Assembly: GCA_002205965.3 (NCBI GenBank)
Contig: NADL03000703.1
Location: 124,001-188,000 of the forward strand
Length of the DNA stretch: 64,000 nucleotides
Reading direction: 5' to 3'
Origin: Kappaphycus alvarezii
Lineage: Eukaryota > Rhodophyta > Florideophyceae > Gigartinales > Solieriaceae
Shown: piece by piece, positions 46,545 to 56,197 of the stretch
How positions within the stretch are numbered: position 1 is the stretch's first letter
How the letters are laid out: each line of letters opens with the position of its first letter
The notes under the pieces: generated by a model
Told to the model about the DNA's origin: nothing
Databases searched by the model: none
Seen by the model: the letters and a program-made list of their open reading frames with translations, nothing else
Program-made: the position numbers and the translations under genes

Positions 46545-47435
46545 GGGATGAGTCTTGCCATCTTCCTTTTTCTGGCCAGGAATGCCCCAACGGCGACATT
46601 AGAAGCGTCGGTTTCCACGATGAAGGGGGACTCGAAGTCCGGAAAGGCTAGCACCGGCGGAGAAGTAAGCTTCTTTTTCAGGGTTTCGAAGGCGGCAGTC
46701 ATCTCCTCAGTCCATTCGAACTTCCTATTACCCGAAGTTGCTGCGTGAAGGTCAGAGGATATTCCGGCGAAGTCCTTGATGAAGCGACGGTAATACTTGG
46801 CGAGGCCAAGAAAGCTACGCAACTCCGTTGAGTTAGTAGGAACAGGGGCCCTTTATGGCATCAATCTTCTCGTTGTCGACGAGGACTCCCCGCTTGTCTA
46901 CGAAGTGACCGAGCAGCTTTACGCTTGGCATAGAAAACGCGCATTTTGTAATTTTAAGTTTAAGTCCTGCGTCCCCGACTACCTTGAAAACGACAGACAA
47001 GTGATCAACATGCTCCTCTATAGAGTAGGAGAAGATCACGACATCATCAAGATAGACACGGGCGAAGGGAATATCCTTCAGTACGTAATCCATCATGCGC
47101 TGAAATGTGGACGGCGCGTTCATTAGACCAAATGGCATCACCTCGAACTTGAAGGTACCAAAACTACTGACGAATGTAGTCATCTCCTTGCACTCTTCGG
47201 CCATGCGGATTTGCCAGTACCACCCAAACAAATCAAGGGTGGTGAAGATAGAGCTTCCATTTAGGTCGTCGAAGATCTCCTCTATCTTAGGTAGCGGCCA
47301 ACGATCCGCCTTGATCTTGCGGTTTTGAGTGCGATAATCCACGCAGAAACGAGGCCTATTGTCTTTTTTCGTCACGATGACCACTGGGAACGACCACACC
47401 GACGTTGTTAGACGCTGGAGTGATGATCCCAGCAT
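46520..47435 (-). pseudogene. pol: Gypsy 2 reverse transcriptase
   Basis: RT from 47435: VWSFPVVIVTKKDNRPRF, CVDYRTQNRKIKADRWPLP, IFTTLDLFGWYWQI, MPFGLMNAPSTFQRMMD and the catalytic YLDDVVIFS. After a shift at a GGGCCCC run near 46840, the thumb (ELRSFLGLAKYYRRFIKDF) and the RNase H start (FIVETDASNVAVGAFL) follow in another frame. Confidence 0.88.
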
Positions 47436-48366
47436 CTAATATGTTGTCGATTTCTCGGAGGGCGATTTCGTTGTGTCGAGGCGACATTCGGCGAGCCCGG
47501 TGATAGATCGGGGTAGGGTCCTTCATTTCAAAGGAATGCCTTGTCGGCACGGCTGCAGGACGTAGCTCGTCTATAGTCCAGGCGAAGAGTACAGTGTCGC
47601 GAAGCAAAACATTTATCTCGCTTTGCGTTTTTTCTTCCAAATGAGCAATTCGAGCTCTCAGAGCATCCCCCATTTTCTCCTTCTTCTCTTCTTCGTCGGC
47701 GGTGCTTTCTTCACCGATGGGACCTTCGCTCGATCCGGTAAAATTTTCCTCACGGATGGCTAGGACCAGCTCTTCTTCCGAAGAGTCCGAGGACTCCGGA
47801 TAGACGTTCGAGTCAGAGGTTAAATCTTCACTGGGAGTCCCTATCTCTTCGACCTCGACCATCTTCTCGGTAGACTTAGTATCAGGCTCGAGCGGGAGCA
47901 CAACTTCTTCGGAACCAATGGTTAAACGGACGCTCTGTGCCCCGAAATCCATATTCGCACGCGTAGCTGTGAGCGTAGGGAGGCCTATTATTAGGTCTAA
48001 AGGAGACTTCTCGATGAAAACGAAGTCTAGTTTCACGGCTTGGTCCCTAAAGGTCGTCGGGACCTTGACCAGCGAACCTACACAGGAAAAGCTGTCACCG
48101 TTCGCAACAGTTATCCTTTTAGACGTGTGGTTCGGTGAGAGGTAAAGACATCTAGACAAATCAGCTGACATGACGTCCGGCACGGTCTCGGAGTCCAGTA
48201 GAGCCCAGACCTCGGTACCGTAAAATTTGAGTTGAACCAACCGTAATAAACAAGGGCCCGATATCGAAACGACTGCGACACGTGAAATAGACTGTTTTCC
48301 CAGCAAACGGCGCATGACTTTGGTAGCTCCTTCAGCATCACCCCGGAGAAGCTGACCGAATGTCAA
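47356..48366 (-). pseudogene. pol: Gypsy 2 protease and linker, active site changed
   Basis: A retroviral-type protease cuts the polyprotein. The frame carries VQLKFYGTEVWALLDSETVP, where D-S/T-G is expected: the Gly is Glu (DSE), likely a GGG/GGA to GAG/GAA change. ITVANGDSFSCVGSLVKVP and LDLIIGLPTL are typical downstream protease blocks. A long acidic linker follows, then TIDELRPAAVPTRHSFEMKD and HNEIALREIDNILDAGIITP, the usual approach to RT. The frame runs into RT with a shift near 47400. Confidence 0.82.
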
Positions 48367-48599
48367 ACCGCAATTTGCGTTTGCAAGCTCGGAAAAAACG
48401 TCGTATCTCCCTACGTATTACTGCAGCTTATTCGAATTCTTCTTCCTGCGGCTCGATTTCTTCGCCTTCTTCTTACGGCTAATGACTCGAAACTCTTCCA
48501 GGGGTAGGGCTGGGCCCGGCTGCATAACGCGAGCGTGGGGCCAGTTACGAGGCGAGAGATCGGAATGCCTCCATGATTGTCCTGACGGGGCTGATTGGG

Positions 48600-49602
48600 T
48601 TATGCCTCTCCGTCGGCGTTTCTTTTCGCGACATTTACTCCTTCGTCTTGTGAGGAGTCGGTTTCGGACGAGTCTTCTCGGAGTACATTCACTTGGTCCC
48701 TTCCTTCCCAGTCTTCTTTCTTCTCGGCGGGGGCTTCTTCTCGAATTGCTGCCCTTCTTCCACTGGACCAGCACGTAGCATCTGGGTGACCCATCTTTCC
48801 GCAAAGAAAACATCGGGTGTTACGATGCGGGTTCTTCTCGCAATTCATTGCGTTATGGCCAAGCTCGTTGCAGTAAGAGCATTGGCGGACCTTATTATTT
48901 TTCCTAGGGGATGACGATGGTCCAGCCCTGTCATCTCCCTTAGTCTTCTTCAGGAAAAGAGTCAACTTCGAGAGGTCTTTGGCTAGAGCATCCACCTTGT
49001 CTTCAATGCTCCTAGACCTCGAATCCGGGCGAACCAGCAACCTTGCCGGCGTAACTTCAGCGGTGCGGCTAGAAGGATCAGAAAACGCCACACGATTGGA
49101 ATGAAAGTCCTTCAGCGCCTTGACGATTCCCAGATAATCCTTAAGTCCCCGAAATTCGAAGAACTGCTGCAATTCCTTGTGTCGACAAGCGGCGGTGCGA
49201 AGGAGTCCGAACCTGGCGATGTTGTCGAACCCCGCCTTCTCGTAGAGGCGTTTAATTTCCCTCAAAGAACCAAGAATGTCTTCTAGATCAAGCCCAACTT
49301 CTAGAGCTTGGCGTATGACGTCCTCCGGGTCTTCATCCTTCGTGAAATTCTCGAGAAACTTCTGTTTAACCTCGGCGTAGTTTTTCGCTTCAGGGACGAG
49401 CTCACCATTTGACACAAACGTATCGTAATAGAAGTCGAACGCTGCGCCGTCTAGGTGTGCGAGGAGAGTAAGAGATTTCTCCTCGTCGGGTGGATGCCAT
49501 CGCGACATTCTCAAAGAAAAAGAAGAATTTTCGCACGTCGCTCGTGCCGTCGAACACGACCGCGCTGGCGCTGGGAGTATCAGCCCTGCGCAAGAGTACC
49601 AT
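48600..49602 (-). pseudogene. gag: Gypsy 2 gag with two zinc knuckles
   Basis: The ATG at 49602 opens VLLRRADTPSASAVVFDGTS followed by DVRKFFFFFENVA. The frame then shifts by one base near 49510 into WHPPDEEKSLTLLAHLDGAA and continues with the capsid region. Two perfect C-x2-C-x4-H-x4-C knuckles (CSYCNELGHNAMNC and CFLCGKMGHPDATC) lie near the C-terminus, followed by an acidic tail to 48600. The longer open frame that starts at 49778 is read through the leader and is not the natural start. Confidence 0.85.
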
Positions 49603-49753
49603 GATGGGAGCGAAAGGGGGAAGACATTAGGGAAGAGTAGGTTTAAGTGTAGGGAGGGGTCGCTAGGTCGACGCTGCCTACTCAGAGTTGCGCAACCGAC
49701 TCGGGTGCTACCTATATAGCAGAAACCTGAGCGGCTGTGGCTGAGATTTGTCC

Positions 49754-49799
49754 GTACAGTAGTGTATCTACTGTACACTACGTAGATACACTACTGTAC
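49754..49799. repeat. perfect 18-bp hairpin of TACTGTAC type
   Basis: GTACAGTAGTGTATCTAC (49754-49771) and its exact reverse complement (49782-49799) are separated by 10 bases that are themselves TGTACACTAC. Confidence 0.85.
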
Positions 49800-49878
49800 A
49801 CTACTGTACTCGACCCTAAAAAATGATTGAAACTAGTAGGTAAAAAGATAGAAACTACAGTACGTTACCCTAAAAAGT

Positions 49879-49937
49879 CGTCATAGATAGTACTAAAAAC
49901 GCATAAAAATCACCTTCCAGCCACTGCCATCAACATC
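49879..49937 (-). repeat. repeat R2, copy 2
   Basis: Same sequence and orientation as 44269-44330, with one substitution in the GTACTGAAAAC/GTACTAAAAAC part. Located 5' of Gypsy element 2. Confidence 0.85.
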
Positions 49938-50848
49938 CCTTCTGCCCGCAGCAAAAACCAAAGTTATTGGGATGTGCTCTGCTAGGTTGGCAGAAGCAGC
50001 ATCTTCGCAAATACGAGCGGTCATAGTGACAATACGTACCACACCACTGGACGTCTTAGAACAGTGCACCCAACCAAGCGGTTGGTCCTATTACAGAACT
50101 CATTATAGTACTGTATGAAAACCCTCGGGACCGCGGTCCTGTACGCAAGTATGCACCTCAGACCTCCCCTTTTCAATCTTGTAATTGTCACCAAGGACTT
50201 TCCGTCAGAATGTGACCGTTTGAGAAATCGGGCTCGACGGCGAAGCGTGCGGGATCCTTGGAGCGTCTCGACCGGCAATGGAGAGGCGCTTCGTCTTTGC
50301 GAATTTCGAATCATGGATGATGGAAAAGTGGGACGTGTCTTGCTTTCCTCGCCGGGTGCGTAGTAGTGAGGTAGGGGCTTGCCACTAGGAGCGGCGTTGA
50401 GGTTGTCGTGAAACCAGCGAGTCGGCGATGAACGTTATGCGTACCTGGAAGAGTCGTTTGAAGGGACAGGTGCCAGTGCGAAACAATGAGGAAGGGCCCA
50501 CGCCGCGCCGCGTGCGCGAAGTCCGCGCCGTTGACTGCGTCGCGCAGACGGGGCTGTTTAGGCGGGAAATGGGGGGGAAGAGAGCCGACTGAGTGATTCT
50601 TAGGTGTTTGCAATAAATTTGAAAAGTTTTTCGATTTTCCGTTTTATTTGCTCATATTTATGGATTTACGCAGTATAGATTTCAGAAAAGGATTTTAGAA
50701 AACTCCTTTTTTTATTTACAGAAATCATATTTGGAAATGTCAATTAGAAAATTGAAAATTGCACTTACGCAAATTGAAATATGAGTATTACTGTAGTGTA
50801 CATTGATTAGGAGCAAAGTACAAGCACCAACCAACATTCTTCCTCAAC

Positions 50849-52030
50849 ATGGCTTTGGGTCGGCTCAGAGATCACACTTTAACAAAGGCCACGATCCGCA
50901 AGAGGCGTTGGAAGGCGGCCACAGCGCTACTGATTCTATTCCGATTTACTAGGAGGTCACGGTTCCCCCTTGGTTCAAGTGTCATTCTGCACAGCGCTGA
51001 AAAAGTTGCGGCTTACAAAAATGAGCAGTACCGTTACATCCTTCGACGTAATGCTATTTTTTTTCACTAGCATTACCTTCATCTTCAACGCTATAACGGA
51101 TGCTTTATCGTTGAGCCTGTTTCGGTTCCGTAAACAGGATATCTACCGAATGGTAACGGCTATAAATTGGCCCGTTTGTTGGGTTCGTACAGGCCGTAAT
51201 CGATACGCTGTGGAACCTTTACTTTGACATGCGTCGTTCTACGGCGTCTATGTAGTCCCGCCCGATGGATGGACATGGAATTAATATTCGGGCGTCACGC
51301 GTCCCAGCTCTCTGAGATCTTCTGGGAAGGCATTGAGCAGTTTTTAGATACACGTAGAGATCTATTAATGGGCCCTATATCGTCAACGTTCATCTCTCGT
51401 AATGTTGAATGGTACGCGAATGCTGTACAAGAATCGGGTGGCGCTTTGGATAACTGCGTGGGGTTCACAGATGGGACCGTAATTGGGATTGCTCGTCCAG
51501 GGGATCATGAGGAGCAACGCGTGGCATTCAACGGCCACAAGAGGAAGCACGCCCTCAAATATCATGCCGTCAAGATTCCGGATGGAATGATACTACATGC
51601 TTCTGGGCCAATGAGGGGCGTTAGGCATGATTGGACGTTATACATGAGGAGTGTTCTGGACGAGAAGCTTGGGGAATTGCTTTATATAGATGGAAAGCAG
51701 TACGTAATATATGGTGATTCAGGCTAAAACGTGCGTACATTTATGGAGATATCGTTCCAAGGGTCGAACCTAACGGCACACTGCCAAGCGTTCAACAAAG
51801 CGATGTCCACGGTGCGCGTGACAGTAGAGTGTATCTTCAAAGAGATCAAACTCTACTGGACCACGGTGGACTTCAAGCGCAAAATGAGGATCGCGGAATC
51901 TCCTGTAGGAGCTCTTTATGTAACGGCCATGCTGCTGACGAACATGAGCAACTGCATCTATCCGAACACGATAGCGCAGTTCTTCAAATGTACTCCTCCC
52001 TCATTGGAGGAATATCTCAACGGTCAGTAG
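50849..52030 (+). pseudogene. PIF/Harbinger DDE transposase
   Basis: DNA-cutting enzyme of a Harbinger element. An N-terminal basic segment from 50849 (IRKRRWKAATALLILFRF) is followed, in a second frame at 50970-51227, by FRFRKQDIYRMVTAINWP. From 51224 the first frame resumes with ARWMDMELIFGRHASQLSEI, the catalytic GFTDGTVIGIARPG (Asp), NGHKRKHALKYHAV, MRGVRHDWTLY and IYGDSG (Asp). A TAA at 51725-51727 replaces the Tyr of GDSGY. The frame continues with FNKAMSTVRVTVECIFKEIK (Glu) and ends at 52030. All three catalytic positions are present. Damage is a pair of compensating frameshifts, or a small intron, plus one stop. Confidence 0.85.
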
Positions 52031-52077
52031 AGTACTCGTTACTCGGGTACAAAGTCCGCGAATGCGAGGGACGAGCT

Positions 52078-52857
52078 TTAAACCGCCCCTGCGGGAGATT
52101 TTTTGCTGCTTCTTGCTGCTCCGATTATGTAAAAATCGTCCGAAAGGTCTGTAAACAGACAAACAGCGCATTCTTTACATAGCCTAATTCCGTGCGGATG
52201 CAAAGGTCTCCTGAAGTCCCGCTCCGCCGCACGATCCGCCACCTCTTTCTCCATTCGGTGTCTATCCAATGCCAACCTCTCCCGCTCGATCTCTATCCTT
52301 GCTATATCGGTCTCGCCCCGACGTAATTAGAAGATAACAGTATAATGCTGTCTTTTCCTCAAACCCAAAATCGCAGCTCCGCACCGTTTGAAACAAGCTT
52401 GACAAACCGGCAAAACCTACGAGACGAATACACGTCGTTCTCCAATGGATTGATGACGGCTCCCAAGCGCTAGTCAAGTTCGAGCCCTGTGCCCGCATAA
52501 TCGCTGCCGAAAGCTCTCCAGACCTGAACTAATTCATGCCCTGTAAGAAGAAATGGAATCATATCATCGGACATGTCCCAACGGTCGGAACAGTAGCCTT
52601 TTGATGGAGAAGACACTGGATCGCGTCCATCCTCGCTGGCGCCTTTGAAAACCGACAAACGGTCATGAGGCAGCACGTCTGGATTCCCACGAGTTGGTGC
52701 AGCACATCTCACCGATAAGGCGCGCTGAAGAGGGACTGAGAGCGACCGTGGTTTGTCCCACTTTTGACAGCTCAATCCGTTGACGGAGGCAAAGGCTCCT
52801 AAGGCCGCTTTGGTTAAATTGTTCTCCAAGGCAACCGTTTGGCACTTCTTTGCTCAC
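52078..52857 (-). pseudogene. probable Harbinger second ORF (Myb/SANT-like), broken
   Basis: Harbinger elements usually carry a DNA-binding partner protein. Convergent with the transposase, minus frames contain LSCQKWDKPRSLS near 52760 and, after shifts, a charged helix-like end with IEIERERLALDRHRMEKEV and KECAVCLF (about 52320-52150). The Gln-Lys-Trp-Asp motif and the Arg/Glu-rich coiled end fit the Myb-like partner. The assignment is inference from position and composition. Frames change at least three times. Confidence 0.45.
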
Positions 52858-53332
52858 AGTTTAAACTATGACGAAGTTCAGGTTTCTCTAGTACAGCCAA
52901 GGAAACTTACTGTACAGCACAGAGTACGCAGTGGCAAACCCTCTGGTTAAGATGAAAAGTTAACCTCATCTCGATCCTGTAAACAACTTCCGTCTTGCAA
53001 TCATGCTGCCGTCAACAAGCCCTTCAAAACACCCTCGAGACTAGGCTTCATTCCGCTGAGTTTCTCGTGGTCAAGTCCCCTTTCTCCACTACTGAGGCGC
53101 TCGATGTAATGAGGCATTGCGTCCATGGTAAAGGTCCATAACAGCATGACCGGTTCGGACATTCCGTGCAAATTGACCACGCCTGATGCGGCAAGTTCCG
53201 GGCTTATTCATTTCTTGATACACGCTTGCAAACGGTTGTTGCAGATCCCACCAACACGCCTATGAGTAATCTTGTTAACATGGATCGTTTACTGCGGACC
53301 CCAACGCTACTACGTGTACTTGATCTTGTCTT
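52858..53332. other. no gene seen
   Basis: Between the Harbinger element and the sulfotransferase. A TACTGTACAG sequence lies near 52909. Terminal inverted repeats of the Harbinger element were not found. Confidence 0.45.
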
Positions 53333-54274
53333 CTACTTCAAGTTTCGAATCACGACTCTGGACCCCTTGAATGTCAACGGGCAATACGACGGGGCCCAGA
53401 TGCGATATGTCTCATTTCCTCCTACCCAAAACCCGTCATCCATCATGTCCTGGATCCATTGTAGACCCAAACCCAGTCGATTGGCTCGCGCATCACACGA
53501 CACCATAGACTTCCTCTTCTCATGCTCCATGTGACGAGCAGTATGCAAAATTTCACTCGCCACATCATCTGATAATTCAAGTCTGTATCCGTGATCGCCC
53601 TTTCCCGCCCGGCGAGCAACAGCATGACTTGCAGATTGGAGTTTGACTGGGTCTATCACGGCATTCTTCCCCGTACCGTAGCCCAAAAATGACAGGATTC
53701 TATCTTGCACGTGCTCGAATCCAGACAATGAATCGGAGAACGCGAGCTGCATTATATCGCTCTGCGCAAAATATGGAGCGGTGGTATTCACCCAGGTGCC
53801 AATGACCTTGTTCCTGGCTCCGTTTTCATTCTCGAAAAAGCCCTTCTTGGTTATATTTCTGACATCCGGAGCGTTGTATGTCTGGTAGTAATAGTAGGAT
53901 GACGTGACTACATCTCGAATGTCACGATGCGCATGAATGATTCGTCCGCGTCTTCGCATGTAATTTAAGCAACGACAGTTTAGACCATCGATGGTGTCTT
54001 TGGCGGTATGATCGTCAGTCAGATACACGTGATTCGTCTTGACAAGTCGAAACGGGCTTGGAAGAATTTCCGCCAGCAAATCCATCGAGAGATGAGTCCC
54101 TGATCGTCGATGTGAAACGACCCATATTGTCGGAATGGGACGGACTTTCGCATGGTCCAAGAGTGAAATGGGACTCAAATTCACGGCCAGGAGCGTAATC
54201 AGAAAGAGCAGCGGAAAAATGATTATGGCTGGTGACGGATGACCTCCTTTCCGTCTTCGAATAAGTGATGCCAT
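53333..54274 (-). CDS. type II membrane (Golgi-type) sulfotransferase
   Basis: An intact 313-residue frame. It would transfer sulfate from PAPS to a carbohydrate or similar acceptor in the secretory pathway. Residues 1-10 are basic, and residues about 15-34 (AIIIFPLLFLITLLAVNL) form a single signal anchor. The 5'-phosphosulfate loop is VVSHRRSGTHLSMDLL (residues 52-67). The 3'-phosphate motif is RDIRDVVTSSYYYY (residues 117-130), with the Arg and Ser expected to hold PAPS. Cys-rich segments in the lumenal part (CRCL, YCPL) may form disulfides. The ATG at 54274 is the only start that keeps the anchor. No intron and no disruption, so this is likely a functional gene. It stands alone between two transposons. 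Specificity cannot be read from the sequence. Confidence 0.88.
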   Translation of the reverse strand: MASLIRRRKGGHPSPAIIIFPLLFLITLLAVNLSPISLLDHAKVRPIPTIWVVSHRRSGTHLSMDLLAEILPSPFRLVKTNHVYLTDDHTAKDTIDGLNCRCLNYMRRRGRIIHAHRDIRDVVTSSYYYYQTYNAPDVRNITKKGFFENENGARNKVIGTWVNTTAPYFAQSDIMQLAFSDSLSGFEHVQDRILSFLGYGTGKNAVIDPVKLQSASHAVARRAGKGDHGYRLELSDDVASEILHTARHMEHEKRKSMVSCDARANRLGLGLQWIQDMMDDGFWVGGNETYRIWAPSYCPLTFKGSRVVIRNLK

Positions 54275-54632
54275 CGGCAGAAATAAACTCTCTAAATCGC
54301 TCGCGACAAACGCTGGTCAGATGTTGAGAATCGGGTCAACAAGTTGAGTTTGATAACCCAAACCAGCGAAGATGGTGTTGATAGCACACCCTGTTAAAGG
54401 TCGAAACGGGTGGAATAATCGATGGCTTGTAGGTTACAATGTTTTTCTTTTTGTTATTTTTTATGAATAATTAGGGGGGTAGTTTTTCAATGTGCATATA
54501 ATGCCAAGGATGCTCAGTACGTCTACTCTACATTACTGTACTGTACAATAAACAGGAGAATTTTGTGCAAGCAAAAAAATGATATGATTCCCTTGTGCTT
54601 TCTTAGGAGTCAAGCAAGCCGTTTTTACTTCT
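54275..54632. other. 5' flank of the sulfotransferase gene
   Basis: No gene. Contains TACTGTACTGTACA at 54534-54547 and should hold the promoter of the minus-strand sulfotransferase. No core element is recognised. Confidence 0.4.
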
Positions 54633-56186
54633 GTGGAAAGAATGAAAAAATCCCGACCAATTTGCGATGTCCAAAATGAAGGCCTCCACATGCAAGCCCC
54701 CAATACCGACCGAATCGGGGCACCTCACAGATGTCGTTGCCAGAGGCCCCTGTCTCGTCTCTCCAAACCGTCTCGTCTTCTTAGTCACAAGCTCCTCCAC
54801 TACTTTTTCTTCGAAATCGCTCCAAAACAAACACTTTTCCAACAACCAACGTCACCACCCTCATGCCCCTTCCCCCCGGCGCCTTCCGCGCGCCCGCCCG
54901 GCGCCCCGCCGCGCTCGGCATGGATGGGTACATCCTATGCCGCCGTTGCGTCACGCCCGCCCCGCCGCCCACAAACCGCCCCCACACTAGTGCCCATCAC
55001 CAAGGTCGAGCTTCCACGCGTCGACCCTGCTATTGGCGCACGTGTCATGAGCCTCCCGCAGGCTCAAGCGCTCATTGGCCAACCGGCCAATGCCTCTCCC
55101 AGGCCCTCGCCCGTGCTCGGGAGCTCGTCGCTCTCGGCGCCTCCGCCCCCGGTCGTCTCAATCCGCGCACGGGGGAGCTTGAGCCAACGCCCCCTCCCGC
55201 CCCGCAACTCGCCCACTTGGGCATCGCCACCACCCCGGACCGCTCCTTCGCCTCCTACCAGGCTGCCCAACAGTTCCTCGGGGAGGCTGCCGCCCTCGCC
55301 AACACCGCGCTGCCCCCGCACGTCCTCATCCCTCACGTGGGAAAATGGACGTTCATTTACTTCCCCGATGCTGCCCGACAGGAGATGTTCTCCATCCTAG
55401 CCCACCTCCAGTGCATGTTTCCGGACCTGCAAACCACAACGACGACCATCGCGGCCACCGCCGCAGCCCTGGATGACTCCGCTTCCCAAGGAGTCGTGAC
55501 ACGCCTTGGCCGAGAGGCCAACCGCCTACTCGACCCAACCCTTCGCTCCTGGGTCCTTCCCTACGTCCGCACGGCCCTCGCAACGACCCTGCGCCACCAC
55601 GCTCGCGACGTCATCGACACCCGTCGTGCCGCCCGAGCTCGCCCCTCACCCGCCCAACCCAAGACCCCCGTCCCACCCAAGACCCCCGTCCCACCCCCCC
55701 GTCCCACCAAGACCCCCGCCAATCCCACCCGCCCACCCGTTGTGAGCCCCGCTCACCCCACCGCCCCGACCTCTCCTGGCTCCGCCCGCAACAAGCGCCC
55801 CAACGCGCTACCGGCCTCCTCCGCCCCTCCCGCCCCGGGCACGCCCCGCAACAATCCCCCGACCTCACCCTGCAATCCCGGGCTCTTCACCCTCGGCGAC
55901 CAAACGCCGCTGCGCTGCATCCGAAGAGGCCCCCGCGGCGGAGTTCCTGATGGTGCCCACCGCAACCCCGACGCTCCCGGCCGTTCTGCCGCCCACTGTC
56001 GCCTCCTCGGCGCCACAGGGTCGGGAGTCCGCCACACACGCCGCCATGCCGCCGTCGTCCATAGGCATGCAAGATGTCCCACCTCCGACCCAGGGACCCA
56101 CTCAAGACCCCCGCTGCCCCCTTCCTCCAGCTGTCGGTGCGTCCGCAATGGAAGGAGTGCGGTCGGGTGACGGCTCCTCCGCCTAA
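54633..56186 (+). pseudogene. element D ORF1, Pro-rich, frame-shifted
   Basis: ORF1 proteins of non-LTR elements bind element RNA. Frame 1 from 54633 holds GTSYAAVASRPPRRP and LPQAQALIGQPANA. Near 55090 the sense passes to a second frame with ARARELVALGASAPGRLNPR, VGKWTFIYFPDAARQEMF and a Pro/Lys-rich region with tandem KTPVPP units (about 55665-55700). A third frame takes over near 55870 (ATHAAMPPSSIGMQDVPPP) and ends at 56186. I recognise no standard domain. The frame assignment after 55.87 kb rests on composition only. Confidence 0.5.
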
Positions 56187-56197
56187 GCATCCTCCCC

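Larger units (their letters stand above)
44956..49602 (-). mobile_element. Ty3/Gypsy retrotransposon 2, nearly complete
   Basis: Gag with two zinc knuckles, protease, RT, RNase H, integrase and an integrase tail follow in Gypsy order on the minus strand. RT (YLDD), RNase H and integrase (D, D, E) catalytic residues are present. Defects are few: a frameshift in gag, DSG changed to DSE in protease, three one-base shifts in pol, and one TGA. This is a recent insertion compared with the Copia relics. Confidence 0.9.
49603..50848. other. no gene; Gypsy 2 leader side and AT-rich spacer
   Basis: Holds the hairpin at 49754-49799 and repeat R2 copy 2 at 49879-49937. Minus ORFs at 50314-50021 and 50613-50311 show no recognised motif. 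Confidence 0.45.

Noticed and set aside
48600-49778. 392-codon open frame taken as full gag
   Set aside because: Its first ~90 codons run through the leader. The natural N-terminus is in another frame from 49602 and joins by a one-base shift near 49510.
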